Positions 36,874 through 48,520 of a DNA stretch of 64,000 bases are shown piece after piece. Within the stretch, counting starts at the first letter, position 1. Each line of letters begins with the position of its first letter. This stretch comes from Dromaius novaehollandiae (lineage: Eukaryota > Chordata > Aves > Casuariiformes > Dromaiidae). The stretch lies in the NCBI RefSeq assembly GCF_036370855.1, contig NC_088132.1:67618841-67682840 (forward strand), given 5' to 3'. The notes under the pieces were generated by a model that ran no database searches, was not told where the DNA came from, and saw nothing but the letters and a program-made list of their open reading frames with translations. Made by a program: the position numbers and the translations under genes.

Positions 36874-39800
36874 ACATATACTGGGAACTCAGGAATTCAT
36901 AGGAATATTTTTATGCAAGAATTCACTCTCCCATCCTGAAGGCAAAGGGAGACCCATGTTTATTCAAATCCCCTCTCACATGTCAGATCCCCTCCTGCGC
37001 TGGCTTTGCTTTGGATAGGTCTCTACCCTGTAGAACAGGATTTGCTGCGTGTGTTTAACTGTTCAAAACTGAAGGGAACATTCCAGCTAAGCATGATTTT
37101 CAAATGCAGAAAAGATATTTAGGCTCTAACTCACCTTTTTATCTAGGAAAACAGCCTTCTTAATTTCTTCTCTAGTAAGGTTATCTTTGAATGGTGCATA
37201 TTCTGTGGCAAATTGACAGTAAGTTGAAAAATGTTTCGACACAAGAGCTTGACATTGTCACCTGCACAGGTCAGTGTGATAACCGAAAAGAAACCAAGAA
37301 CTATTCCATATACTCCTGCTGGAAGAAAAAGATTTATCTTTTTTGTTTATATATGGACAGCTACATACACCTCTACATCAATGAGTACAATAGGTGCTGT
37401 CATCAAGAATTTGATGTTTGGAAAGAAGAGTGAAATATCTTCTTTTGTTTTACAAAAGGGCTTGTAGATGAGTTTTCAGTTTTAAGATATCAGTCCTAAA
37501 TGATCTTGTGCTGCAAGAACGTCAGCTGCCCTGATCTGATGTTCCACAGCTAAAATTTATATGGCAATTGCTCATCTATTACTCAATGCTGACAACTGCA
37601 TGGTACATTTACAGGCGATACCTAGGGAGAATTCTTTTTTTATAGTAAGCTTAAATAGTTTTTCTAAAAATAAACTTTACAATACATTGTTTTTTAAAAA
37701 ACATAAGTTTTAAGTAGTAGGAATACAGAAATGTCTGTAGATTAGACTTTTAACAGATTTGGAAGTAATATTTAATGATTATTATTATTGATATGATCTT
37801 ATTATTAGCTAGACAAGCAGGAAAGAGACCAAGAAGTCACCTTGAACTGGCCTTCATTGGCTGTTTCTGTTACTAATGAAGGCCTTGGCTGAAAGACAGC
37901 TCCATTATAAAAATGCAGTCTTTCCGTGTGCACCACCTCTGTGAGCATCAGTAGGGCTGTAGGTTAGAAGTACGGATATTTAGCTGTAAAATTTTTCAGA
38001 CACATGAAAATTATAGATGCATCGTTCAGATCCTTGTGACTTTTAATCCAATCAACGTTTCCATTCACACAACAACAGCAACTGTAGCTCAGCCTAAAAA
38101 AGGCCAGTGGAAAGAGTGACTAACTTTAACTTCCAGTGAGCTTTAGGAAAGGAACATCATCATGTAAGTCACAGTTGCTCAAGGGGGAGGGAGATTAAAG
38201 TGATACAGAGGCCACCCTCTTAAACTCCATTCTGCTATGGTATCTGTTTTGTAATTTTCCCACTTGATTTTTGTGTTAATGAAGCTCATTTAAGATAAGC
38301 CATATGCCAATAGTTGTCTAATTCTTTCAGCCTACTGACAAGGGAAATAAACACTTCCCTTCCCTTCCCTGTTAAAGTCAAATCAGATTCAGTCAGATAT
38401 TTTGTTTCTGCCACATGGACTGGTCTGTCTTCTCAAATTGTAGTAACACATCAATCCATCTGATAAAGGGCAGTTTGAGGAAGGGAAAGCATGACACTGT
38501 GCTCTTTAATCTGTCAAGGCATATTTTCCTTTGCTTTCGAAATGTTCCAGTATCCTTTTCCAGAACTGTCAAAGGCAATTTTTTTGTATTTTTTGTATCC
38601 CACCCTAGCATTCCTATTAATTAATCTTTAAAATAAGATTGCTGAAGATAATAGTTGCTGAAGAACATATCCTTTCCTGCCTGATTTTGTTGCTGATGCT
38701 GTGAGCGTATTGCATCTGAAGATAGATACTTTATACCTTTATCAACAAAGGGAGGATATTTCAGAGGTCAAAACAGGTGAAAGGATGTCAAGACTAAAGC
38801 TAGATTCACTGATTCTTTAAAACTTTTTGGCAGTTTCTCTGCCACAGGATCTCTCTGCGTTTTGATGAGACTTTTGAGAGCATGTGTAAGAGCAGACAAA
38901 CAGAAAAGTGGCTGATTTTGACAATAATCCAGATGAAGAAAAGATTTTAAGAAGAGAGATCTTACTGCATCTGGAAAGTGAGCTTTTCACAGAAGAAAAC
39001 AAAACTGACTTCAGAAAATAAACATCTCTACCTTTCTCTCGACTTTCACTGAAAGCCTTGCAACAGTTTCCCATTATCTACATCTATTTGGAGTTTCTTT
39101 GTTGGCATTTAACACTGTATGGATTCAGATTTGCTGTGGAAAGTCTGATTATCAGGCAAAATGACTAGAAGCTGTCCCCTGCTCTGGGACTGAAGCTGTT
39201 TGACCGCTCTGTTGATTTCTAAAAACAGCTTCTGTTTCTGGATTCCATCTTTCATAAAAGCTGTGCAGTGAGTCTTCAACAACACTTGCGCTTTTTTGAC
39301 TGCTGTACGTACAAGACTTAAAATATGCTTGCTTTATGTAGTGTGCCTGTCAAATAAAGGATGTAATTACTCAAACTAGCATTTTAATAGACACCCAGAT
39401 TAAATACAGATACCATAATGAAGAATTCATTTAAAAGCTTATGAAAGTAATTAATATGATCTAATACCAACATTTGGTGGTCACGCTTGTTAGCTTGATA
39501 CAAAACACACAAAAGTATAACCTTGAATGATTTATAATCTATGGCACTGACACAAAGAGGCACAGCGTAAAACAGAGCCCAAGCTAATGAGCTGTGCTAC
39601 AGCTGGAGAAAGGAGCTAGCAGCAGAAATTAGGAGGTAATTATCCAAGGGCACAGATGAAGAAAAAGCAACATCAGCAGAACTTGGCTAAAAACAGTTGG
39701 AAATATTCATACTGAATGTCTTAAAATTCTATTGCTAAGTCCATGAGGATGCTGGGTCCAGATCCTGCATTACACTCTGTGCTGTTTTCTGGCAGTCACG

Positions 39801-42300
39801 TTATCCATTAGAAAACCTTAGATTGCTGGCCTACCGACCTCACTAGTGTGAAATAAGGAAAAGCCCTTACACAGACCTTAATTAGAACATTTTTCCATAT
39901 AATGGATCTGTTCTGTTCAAATATCTTTATAATTCAAGTTTAAGTCCAGATTCCATGTATTCAGATCCAAAGAAGTGAAGGACACAGAAGATAGCAGCAC
40001 ATAATAATGCACCTTCACATTTGCAGAGCCAACGTTAAGGGACATAGAGAAAGCTGCAATATCAGACTTTAGGATGAATGAGGGACTCTGGTACAAAGTA
40101 CACTAGGAAGTATTGCATGGACAAGGAATATGTGTTTCAAAACTAGTTTTTGAAAAATCACTTCCCTACATCATAAAATATATAAATTACCTATATAGCA
40201 ACATTTGCTTTAGAGTATAATTAAGTAGACTTTACAGCATAACAGTAAAGTTTGTTTTCTAAATATTCATTGCAAAGAAATGCCATTTTGGATCACACTG
40301 TAGACTGCATTGCTTTGAAGACTGGGTTATGAAATTTGAATAGAGACAACATGAAATGAGCAGACTGACACCTTAAGGTGAAGCAAAATCCTCCTACCCC
40401 AAAGTAATCCAGCTGAGCAACCACACTATAACTTCAGGGCACCCCAATTCGAGGAATGTCCAAATGCCCTGTTGTCTAGTAGAGTGGGAAAGGCCACAAA
40501 AATGAGGAGTTGTGTTTCTTCTTCACCTAACACATCCATCATTTCTTTTGACAGCTGATATCCCCAATGGGAGGATGCAATCCATGTGCTTGGACAATCC
40601 AGAGCATCTGCTAACATGACAGGTGTTATCACCTGTCACTTTGGATTGTAGCTCTGGAAAGTACTTTGTAACCTGTTTTTCACTCTTATATGATGGCTTT
40701 TATAATTCTATGTTATTAGAAAAGAAAAAAATATATTATTCAGGGTATGCAAAATAGACATTTTAAAAGTCTTGAGAGAACTCTGTAAAAAATGAATGGT
40801 TGGTTTTCGTTAATGCCAGGGAGTCTGTATTTGAGTGCACAGCTGAACTGGTTACACATGCACATCCCTCAGAATACTCAGTATCTGCAGAAGCATCACT
40901 TCCAGGGGCTCCACTAGCTAATGGCTCATAATTCATGTAAGAAAAATGACTCATTGCCAGTTTCTGTGTTGCAGATTATTCTTATTAGTCATTATATGCC
41001 TTCTAAAACCACCTTGAAAGTAGTAGACTGGATGGCTAATTTCAGAAAGTCACTGTAATATTATCTGAAGATTGAAATTACATTTTTCACCAGTAGCATC
41101 TACATAAAGAAGAAGAAATCTTTCACTTAGAAATGTTAGTTAAAACCTTGAGAATCTTTTTAGATGCTCTTCTGTAACCTTGGGAAATATTCTTCATCTA
41201 CAAAATATACAACCAGTTCTAACAGTGAATGTGTCCTTGACTATCTTTCCAGGGACTATCCAGTCACATGTAACATCGCATCATGGGCTCTGTTGCCATT
41301 CCAAGTCATTGTAATGGAAAGAACGAAGCAAAGACTGTGATCCCAGTGGGAGGTCTGCTATTCTTGGCCTCTGTTTTCCTTCTGCTCTTTCATTCCCAGC
41401 TATGGATTCATCTCAGAAGAGTGGAGTAAGAAGATTCAACAGTGTTACTGGGTAACTAGACTTAATATGTACACATCCAGATCTTGGATATCTGTCTCTT
41501 TTTGAAAAGGCTGACCTAAATAAAGTGACTAGCAAATAATTCAATTCCCTGTAGAACAAAGCAACAATGTGAATTTTCCTATATTTAACAAAATCACATG
41601 GAAACCTAGGACAAAATCCCAAATCAAGCAGTTGTATTTTCATGTCAGAGAGTGCCACTTGAAAGCATATAAAACTTAGATTTTACTGTATTTGAAATAC
41701 CTGAAATTCTCTCTCCTACCTAGGAGAAGTATAAGAGGAAAGAGAAAAAAATCCTCACTTGCCGATATTCATGAACAGCAAGTCAAGTATCTAAACACAT
41801 TTCTTCTACTCATCTACTTAGCTCTGAGCTCTCAGAATCTTGGCTAGAAGAGCACTGAGGAGGGAATATGCATGTTTTAAGGAAAAAATAAGATGAGAAG
41901 AAAAGAACTTAACTACATTCATTCAATACATTAATTCTGTACAATTTGCACACATGGTGTAAACAAATAATACATTTGGATGCATACAGCTACTCATCCT
42001 TGGCATGTATATATGGGAGTGAGATGCAGCCAACAAACAACTTTGCAAATAGGGAACACAATGTTGCCTAGAAATGATGCTTTTCTTTGAAAAGATGAGT
42101 AATGTTCCAAGATGAAAACAATTAGTATTGGACTCATGTATCGGATTTTTTCCAATACTTTCAAAAGAATTGGAAAACCAAGAGACATAGTACAATGAAC
42201 TTATAAAAACAAAAACATGAAAGGAAAATTAGCAAAGATTTTGAGAGCTGAATATCTATATTTGGGTTTCTAAGTCTACAGTAAAGCAACTGTATATAAC
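36874..42300. other. Non-coding stretch
   Basis: No gene is supported. TTCCC repeats lie at 38355-38370. The part at 37620-37810 is extremely AT-rich (TTTTTTAAAAAACAT, ATTATTATTATTGA). Open frames near 37191-37467 and 38817-39074 have no recognisable domain. CCAGATCCTGCATTACACTCTGTGCTG (39759-39785) may be a crumb of the palindromic repeat family. Confidence 0.45.
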
Positions 42301-42385
42301 ACCTGATTTTCCAAAGGGCTGAGATCCCAGCATCTTCTATTTGAGCTGACATTTTTGAAAATGCAGTCACCTACTTAAGTGCTTT
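42301..42385. repeat. Relic of palindromic repeat (CCTGATTTTCAAAGGGCTGAG type)
   Basis: ACCTGATTTTCCAAAGGGCTGAGATCCCAGCATCTTCTATTTGAG leads into CTGACATTTTTGAAAATGCAGTCACCTACTTAAGTGC. The two outer parts (CTGATTTTCCAAAG and its diverged reverse complement in TTTTTGAAAATGCAG) face each other. From memory this fits an ancient bird/turtle palindromic repeat with GCCTGATTTTCAAAGGTGCTGAGCACCC arms. It is among the clearer copies of this kind in the window. Confidence 0.5.
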
Positions 42386-45270
42386 CACCTGGTCTTCAGC
42401 TCGTAATGTTAAGTTCCCATGTCCATTAGTCCTTGGGAACGGAACCTAAATTCTTTGCAAATAGTAAAATATTATGAAGAAAAGAAGTACAAGAAGAAAA
42501 GACAAATAAGGTATTCAAAAAAAAGTACAATAGCCAATAAATCTGAAATGTCCACCTCTACCTCAGTACTTTTAGTCATCAAGGTGAGGAATACTGTTAT
42601 TTCTTGCATGCCTGATTGCTCCAGAATACCTAGGGTCAGACCTATGTGTAAGAAGTTACTTAAGGGTTCATCACTTCACTGTGGACGCATTGATAAAACT
42701 GGCCATCCAGTACTCTGTTGGCTTGCTCCTCAGACCGAACCAAGTCTTTTGAATAGCCAGTTGGCAGTAAACATCTGGGAATCACTTCTCTTAAGAAGTG
42801 TTCTTCATCTTGGATGCTAAGAGTACACTGTTCAAAGCCAACAAAAGTAATCCCTACTTGGCTGTTTCCTGAGTTTACGTGCACAGTGATAGAATGGGCT
42901 CAACTTAAATTTAATTAAACTCAGCTCATTGCACTCTGACATGTTAGAAGTGAATATTGTTTTTCTCTTGGGGGGGGGGGGGCTTCCCTATGAAAAATAA
43001 ATTGTTTCTACATGCATTTGTTTTTAATGAATATATCATAGGACATTTATGTTTTAACATGACATAAAATTAGGGAAACAATACAACATATGTAATATAC
43101 GTTTATTTTGCCTAAGGTACTTTTCTAATTGAGTGTTATGCAATATGTTATGCATGTCTGGATTCAAGATCATTAATGGTTCCCTTCTGATCATACCATT
43201 GAGCTAAAGATGCACAAAAAGAAGGAGGAAGTACCATTCTCAATCAGTGGAAGCAAGAGAGAACAGATATTGGCATTGCAGCAATGGTGACCGTACAGGT
43301 TTCCCTGTGGAACACTTTTCTGGCGGTAGAGAACTGAGAGTCATCCATGTTCTCTGGAAGAAGAGTGGTTCACCAATCTCTCATACCATCCTAAGTCTGC
43401 AAATCCGTGTTACCTAAAGCAATCCCCGTTGTCGTAGTGACGGATGTTAATTTGGGATTTTTCCATTTATGGTACAGCTAAGTTCTTCAGTCATCTTTTT
43501 TTCCTGTGATCTAATCACAGAAAGTCTAGAGAGACCTTTTTCCTTTCAAAGACCCACATTAGAGTCCTTAACAGATCATCTTGACAGAAGGAAGAAGGAA
43601 ACCATAAAGACAGGATTTTCATAAAGCAAGAAGAAAAACATCAGAGTTGAAAAAGAAAAAGCAAGAGTCACAGCTAAATAAAGAACTAATTATTTTTGGA
43701 GGGCAAGAGAAAGGCAGTGCTGGGTTTTGTTTAATTAGTATTTTTAGAGAAGTGTACAGTTCCATACAGCTCATTTTTCTGAGACTGCATGCCTGCATTT
43801 TAGGTGACTTCAAAGAGCTGCTTAGCCAAGGCAAGCAGATCAGCCAACAGCATGCAAAATTGATTATTAATATAGGTACTTCTGTCTGTACAAAAGGTGA
43901 TATTTTGTTCAGAAATACAGTAAGCTGTGAAAACAAATAATGATAACTGCATGCATGGTTGTCTACTCACATAAAATATTTCTAAAAGGAAAGTAAAATA
44001 AATGCTATTCAGTATCAGAAAAGAGCATAACACACGAGGATACTTACCATGGCTGGTCCTTGATAGCAGAGTGGCCTAGATTAGGTGCTAGATGAATGGT
44101 CCTAGTCTTGAGCAATGCTTTAGCAAAGGCAAGCCTTTGTAAAATTTACAATCTTATTCAGCTGAAGGTATTTGTACCCAGAACTGATCACTTCAGTCCA
44201 GAGTTTGGGACTGTTCCTGTATTGCTTACCAACACAAAGCTCTTACGGAACATATTATCCCCAGTCTGTGCTTTCTGGCATATCACTGGCCAAATAATTC
44301 TGTCCTGTACTGGCAGATGATGATTTAGCCTCAATTATTCAAACTCTCATCACCTTTCACTTCAACATGAAGCATTAGGTGCCTCGGAAACTCCAACTGG
44401 TATAAAACATTACAGTCTCTCTTTTTAGTAATACTGGCTACTGTAAACAACTCAAACCTGCATCCTCATCTCTACAGTAAAGATAACAATGCATCAAATT
44501 TGGAAGAGTTCAGTAACCCAAACCCAGCATATTAGAATAGTCACTTAAAGCTTCAGGCTTTCTTTAATAACTTCCTGCTTCTGATGCAATGAAATCACTA
44601 AGAAAAGGGTAACGATTGTCTGTGCAAGGGACAGGCATTTTCAGGGGAGGATCTGACAGCACAAAATGAGTTCCCCATGGCCAAAGGACTCTCTTGCTAC
44701 CTTCTGTTCTAAACTCATTTCTTCAGCATTTGTTTTCTGCCTCTCTACAATGAGCTTGAAGCAAATGAATATATCATTGAAATGAACCCAAAACAAAACA
44801 CTTCTTTTGCATCTGCCACTAGGGAGGAGATGTGAGAACAAACATGTGGCATACGTTAGTTATGTTGCTTAATGTGATATTGAAAGGTGTTCAAATATTA
44901 TGGCGATAAGATATCATATGGAATACAGTAGAAGAGAAAAGAACACAGGCAGGGACAAAAGCTAGGAAAGAGCCATTGTGCTGCAGGTTTTCTATATTTT
45001 CTATATTTTTTTCTTCTTTCCTCGTAGCAGCTTTTTTCCCAGCTTTACGATCTGAGATTCTCTATTAACCTTAAAAAAAATGAACGTTAGCATCTCGAGG
45101 TCTTTTTCCTCTCTTATTTCTGACCTTATCTACACACAAGACATGAAATGCCTTGCTTTTTTTGTCTAGGCTCATGTGGAAATTTGTTCCCTTAATGTGG
45201 TGTTTAATGGAGCTATTTTACTGCTTCCTCTAATATGTTTATGGTTTGTTCTGATATGTAGATAGATTAA
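42386..45270. other. Non-coding stretch
   Basis: The longest plus-strand open frame here (42419-42820, 133 codons) has no recognisable domain, no codon or splice signature and an A-rich start, so I treat it as chance. A 13-G run at 42970 is the other marked feature. Confidence 0.45.
42970..42982. repeat. Poly-G run (13 G)
   Basis: CTCTTG is followed by G to a total of 13 consecutive G (42970-42982), then CTTCCC. Long G runs are rare in vertebrate DNA. The run could fold as a short G-quadruplex within or between strands and is prone to sequencing error. Confidence 0.9.
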
Positions 45271-45345
45271 TAGAACTGAGGGCCCAAGCTGACCTCCAGG
45301 TCACCTATCTAATCTGACTTCCTGCATATCATGAGCCACGAAGGT
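45271..45345 (-). mobile_element. Possible old CR1 3' end
   Basis: TAATAGAACTGAGGGCCCAAGCTGACCTCCAGGTCACCTATCTAATCTGACTTCCTGCATATCATGAGCCACGAAGG resembles the reverse complement of an old CR1 tail (GACCTCCAGAGGTCATCTAATCCAACTTCCTGCATAATGCAGGCCA). It is diverged and has lost its terminal repeat. Confidence 0.42.
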
Positions 45346-48300
45346 TATGTCTACATCTTACGATGCAGCATGATGAAGAGATGCCTGAGCTAACTCCAGA
45401 ATCATAAATATTATTGTCACATCATTACGGCATTCCTCCTGGGAAGATTAGCTCTGTTGGAGCACTACATAATATAGCTATACATAGCTGGATACAAGTT
45501 AATATTTCTGCAGGAGACCCTAAGAACACTCCAACTCAACATATTTCAATATAAGGCTACTAGACTTCTGTTGGCATTCCCTCAGTTTCACTTAGTTACT
45601 GAGGCTTGAGACAGGCTAAAGATAGTGCTGGGTATATATGACTTTTTTAATTCATCCTTGCACACAATTCATAATTGTGTGTGTGTTGTAATATAATATT
45701 AGATATAAGTGGAAAATTAAGATAGGAAGGCCTTTCTTAAGCATTCAGATAGACAAATCCTGATGCATATGAAGACGAGGTGATAAGCAGAACATAACAT
45801 TATCTCCATTGTTTTTAAAACTTTACATGGCGATACACAGAGGCTTCCAAGAGGACTAGAGCCATGTGATGTTGTACGTTGTACTCCTTTTCATTTGCCT
45901 CTTGAAAATAAAATGTAGAGTGTTTCCACTGGCAGAAATTAACCTGAGAGTTGCCTGGGATGGCTCCAGATTTGCCATGGAGCCAGGAGATCCCTAATTT
46001 AACCATTAGAACTCATATTCCCAAATAGTGAATCTCTGTGATTCCATTCCTGAGCTACTTGAAGAAAATCTAGCAGCAGTGTGACCTGTCATTACAATCT
46101 CTATGGATTTTATTCATATGCCCAATATGCATGCAAATATATTCATTTTTGGGTTGAGGTACTTTCAACAGATCAAACGAACAGCAAGGAAACAAGCTAA
46201 TACCAAGGCTTTCACAGACTCACGCTATATTAAAAAGACAACTAGACAAAAATCATCGCAGACAAAACAGGCGATGGGAGAGATAATGAAATTATATATA
46301 ATTTTAAAGCTATGTTTGGTTCCTTTACTGAATGAACACTTCCTCTGCCTAATCCTTCTCTCTACCTTGCATGATTTAGCCCCTAGTGAAGTGGCTCTTT
46401 CTAGCTGCTTCACAACTGAAGGATGAATGTAAAGTGGGCTAAAAACATATGGTTCATGTTTCAATAGAAACACTCCCTTTCTATACACAGTCTAGCAGGG
46501 TGAACATAGGTTCCTATTATGCAGATGCAAAAATGTGTTATTGTCTTGATTTTGACCTATGCTTCCCTATCATCCTCTGCAGTTCACAATCATCTATAAC
46601 TTTCACACTGAAAAGCAGTGATATGAATGCAAGAAGTCACTCCACTTTTCATCAGATTCTACTTAATGCAATATCCATCTTCCCATTGGTAGCCCTACCA
46701 TGCAGGGTAATAAAAGGGATTTATGAGCCACCAAACAGTTAAAAATGTATGTGTGAGAATCCACAAATGAATCATGAGCATGAGTCAGGAGTAACTGGAG
46801 TCTGAGACTGGTTTTAAATGCAGCACCATTCCTCTTTGGCCCTTTATGCATAACAAATGTATGTGATCATTAAATAGAAAGTAAATGTGCTTCAAAAGAA
46901 GCAACCGTGGAACTGATGACTATATTCTTCAGTTGCTTCTATTGCTTCTGACATGCCCTGCTTGCCTTCTGACTGTTATTCAGTAATTGTCTGCCTTTTT
47001 TCTTGGGTAAAAAGCTAAACAGGTTTCCCCCCTCTGATCAACCATCAATCCCACTGGTGACTGGGATTTGAACATACTTGCTTCTGTTTCTGTAACAAGA
47101 TAAAATGGAGGGGTCCTCCTGCTTTCTTTAAGAAATGCATCAAGGCAGCTCAGCCTTGATCCCACTCTAACATAAAGCAGCATGGTCAATTGTCATTTTG
47201 ATGCATTTAAAACAAAATACACTTTCTGAAAGAATGTATTTTAAATAGTATGTTCTGAGTCTTATATTTATTTTTAGTGCTTAAGAGCTATTTACTCCTC
47301 TGTTGGAGCTTATAAGTTTTTTTAAAAAAAAAGAGAAAGTGACTGACAGTGTAGTATGTAAATAAACGGGGAAAATATACTGATACTGACTCAGATCTCC
47401 CCTATGAGCTCATAACGGGATTGACACCATTTTGTTTATTTAAAGGCTATCAACACAGTGTAATAAAAGAAAACGGGGGAAAAGCTTATTTTTGCTCATT
47501 TTTTCATCATATTATCTTAGTTGTAACTAGAGTATAAAAACTCAGGGCAAAGCTGTGACCTTTGGCTTGGTTGCTTTATCTGAAACTTTCTAGAAAAATA
47601 TGAAACATAGCTTCAAAATCTCAGATTTCCTTACCTACGCCCATTTCGTTGAAGCACTGCCTCTTGTCTCTTTCAAAGCCTTGATATAACACCCTCAAAT
47701 TTCAGCCCCCGTGCAACCAGCTGCAATGCTAAGCTGCAGACAGCTGTAACTGTTGTTGATTTAAACTGAGGTGTCGGTGTTTCTGCCCTAAACCAAGCTC
47801 TACTACTCTGTTGACGCCGCCTGGAATACTATGCTGCAGTTTTTTCAAGCCAGTTAGACCTAGGCTGTCTTTAGGAACAAAGTTTGGATATGAATCAGTT
47901 CACCCCTTCTCCTCACACCAGAGTTTCCCTGCCTGGAAAACCTTGGGCTTGATTCCCAAAAGAGGAAAAACACGAGATAACAAACGCACAGATTGTGTGG
48001 ACACTCAGAGCGCTTTGGTTTGTGTGTGATCTTGAGCCCTAAGCTTGAGCACAGACAGATCTGTTCCTCTGCACATACACATGTGCACAATGAAAGACAG
48101 TCTCTATTGCACATATATAATGCTGTGTTTTCTGCTGGATTTGGCAATGAGTGTTTAGTTCCACCATGTGGTTTTTTATTTGCTACTATTAATTGGATGT
48201 TTTTCAGTGTTAGTTGTATATATTTAGACTTCTGGTTAACAGTTTTAAAGATCTTAGTTTGGAAGACGCACACCATTATAATTGGTGACATTTTCTATAA

Positions 48301-48420
48301 ATATTTATTTTGTTGATAGAAAATTTCACATCCTGCAGGACACTGCAGAGTATGCAGTGAAAATAAAGGGATGGCGCATTTCAAACAACCAGAGGCAAGT
48401 CAAGGCAGTAGATATTTAGT
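45346..48420. other. Non-coding stretch
   Basis: No gene is supported. The longest open frame of the window (47860-48291, minus strand, 143 codons) has no recognisable domain. It contains low-information Cys-rich sequence (LSLCTCVCAEEQICLC) from a CACATACACATGTGCACA-type tract. A TTGACGCCGCCTGG word at 47811-47824 shares ten bases with the CpG patch at 48.44 kb. Confidence 0.4.
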
Positions 48421-48520
48421 GCCTCGCTCCGCCTGCCATCTGACGCCGCCGAATGCCTGTTTCTCGTCAGCTAGCAATAGGAAGCCCAGCAGGATGTAAG
48501 AGCGGCTGCAGCGCTGAGGG
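48421..48520. promoter_or_regulatory. Small CpG-dense patch
   Basis: About 100 bp (GCCTCGCTCCGCCTGCC, TGACGCCGCCGAATGCC, AAGAGCGGCTGCAGCGCTGAGG) holds about eight CpGs in an otherwise CpG-poor, AT-rich region. Birds normally lose CpG outside islands, so local retention hints at an unmethylated or selected element such as an enhancer or minor promoter. No exon or TATA box is evident. Confidence 0.35.

Noticed and set aside
42148..42177. Hairpin TTTTCCAAT...ATTGGAAAA
   Set aside because: Nine-base AT-rich arms with a 12-base loop are common by chance in DNA of this composition.
42419..42820. 133-codon open frame, plus strand
   Set aside because: A-rich lysine-heavy start, no similarity to any family I know, isolated.
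47860..48291. Longest open frame, 143 codons, minus strand
   Set aside because: No domain, biased residues from a CACATACACATGTG tract, no splice or promoter context, and a length expected by chance in 64 kb.
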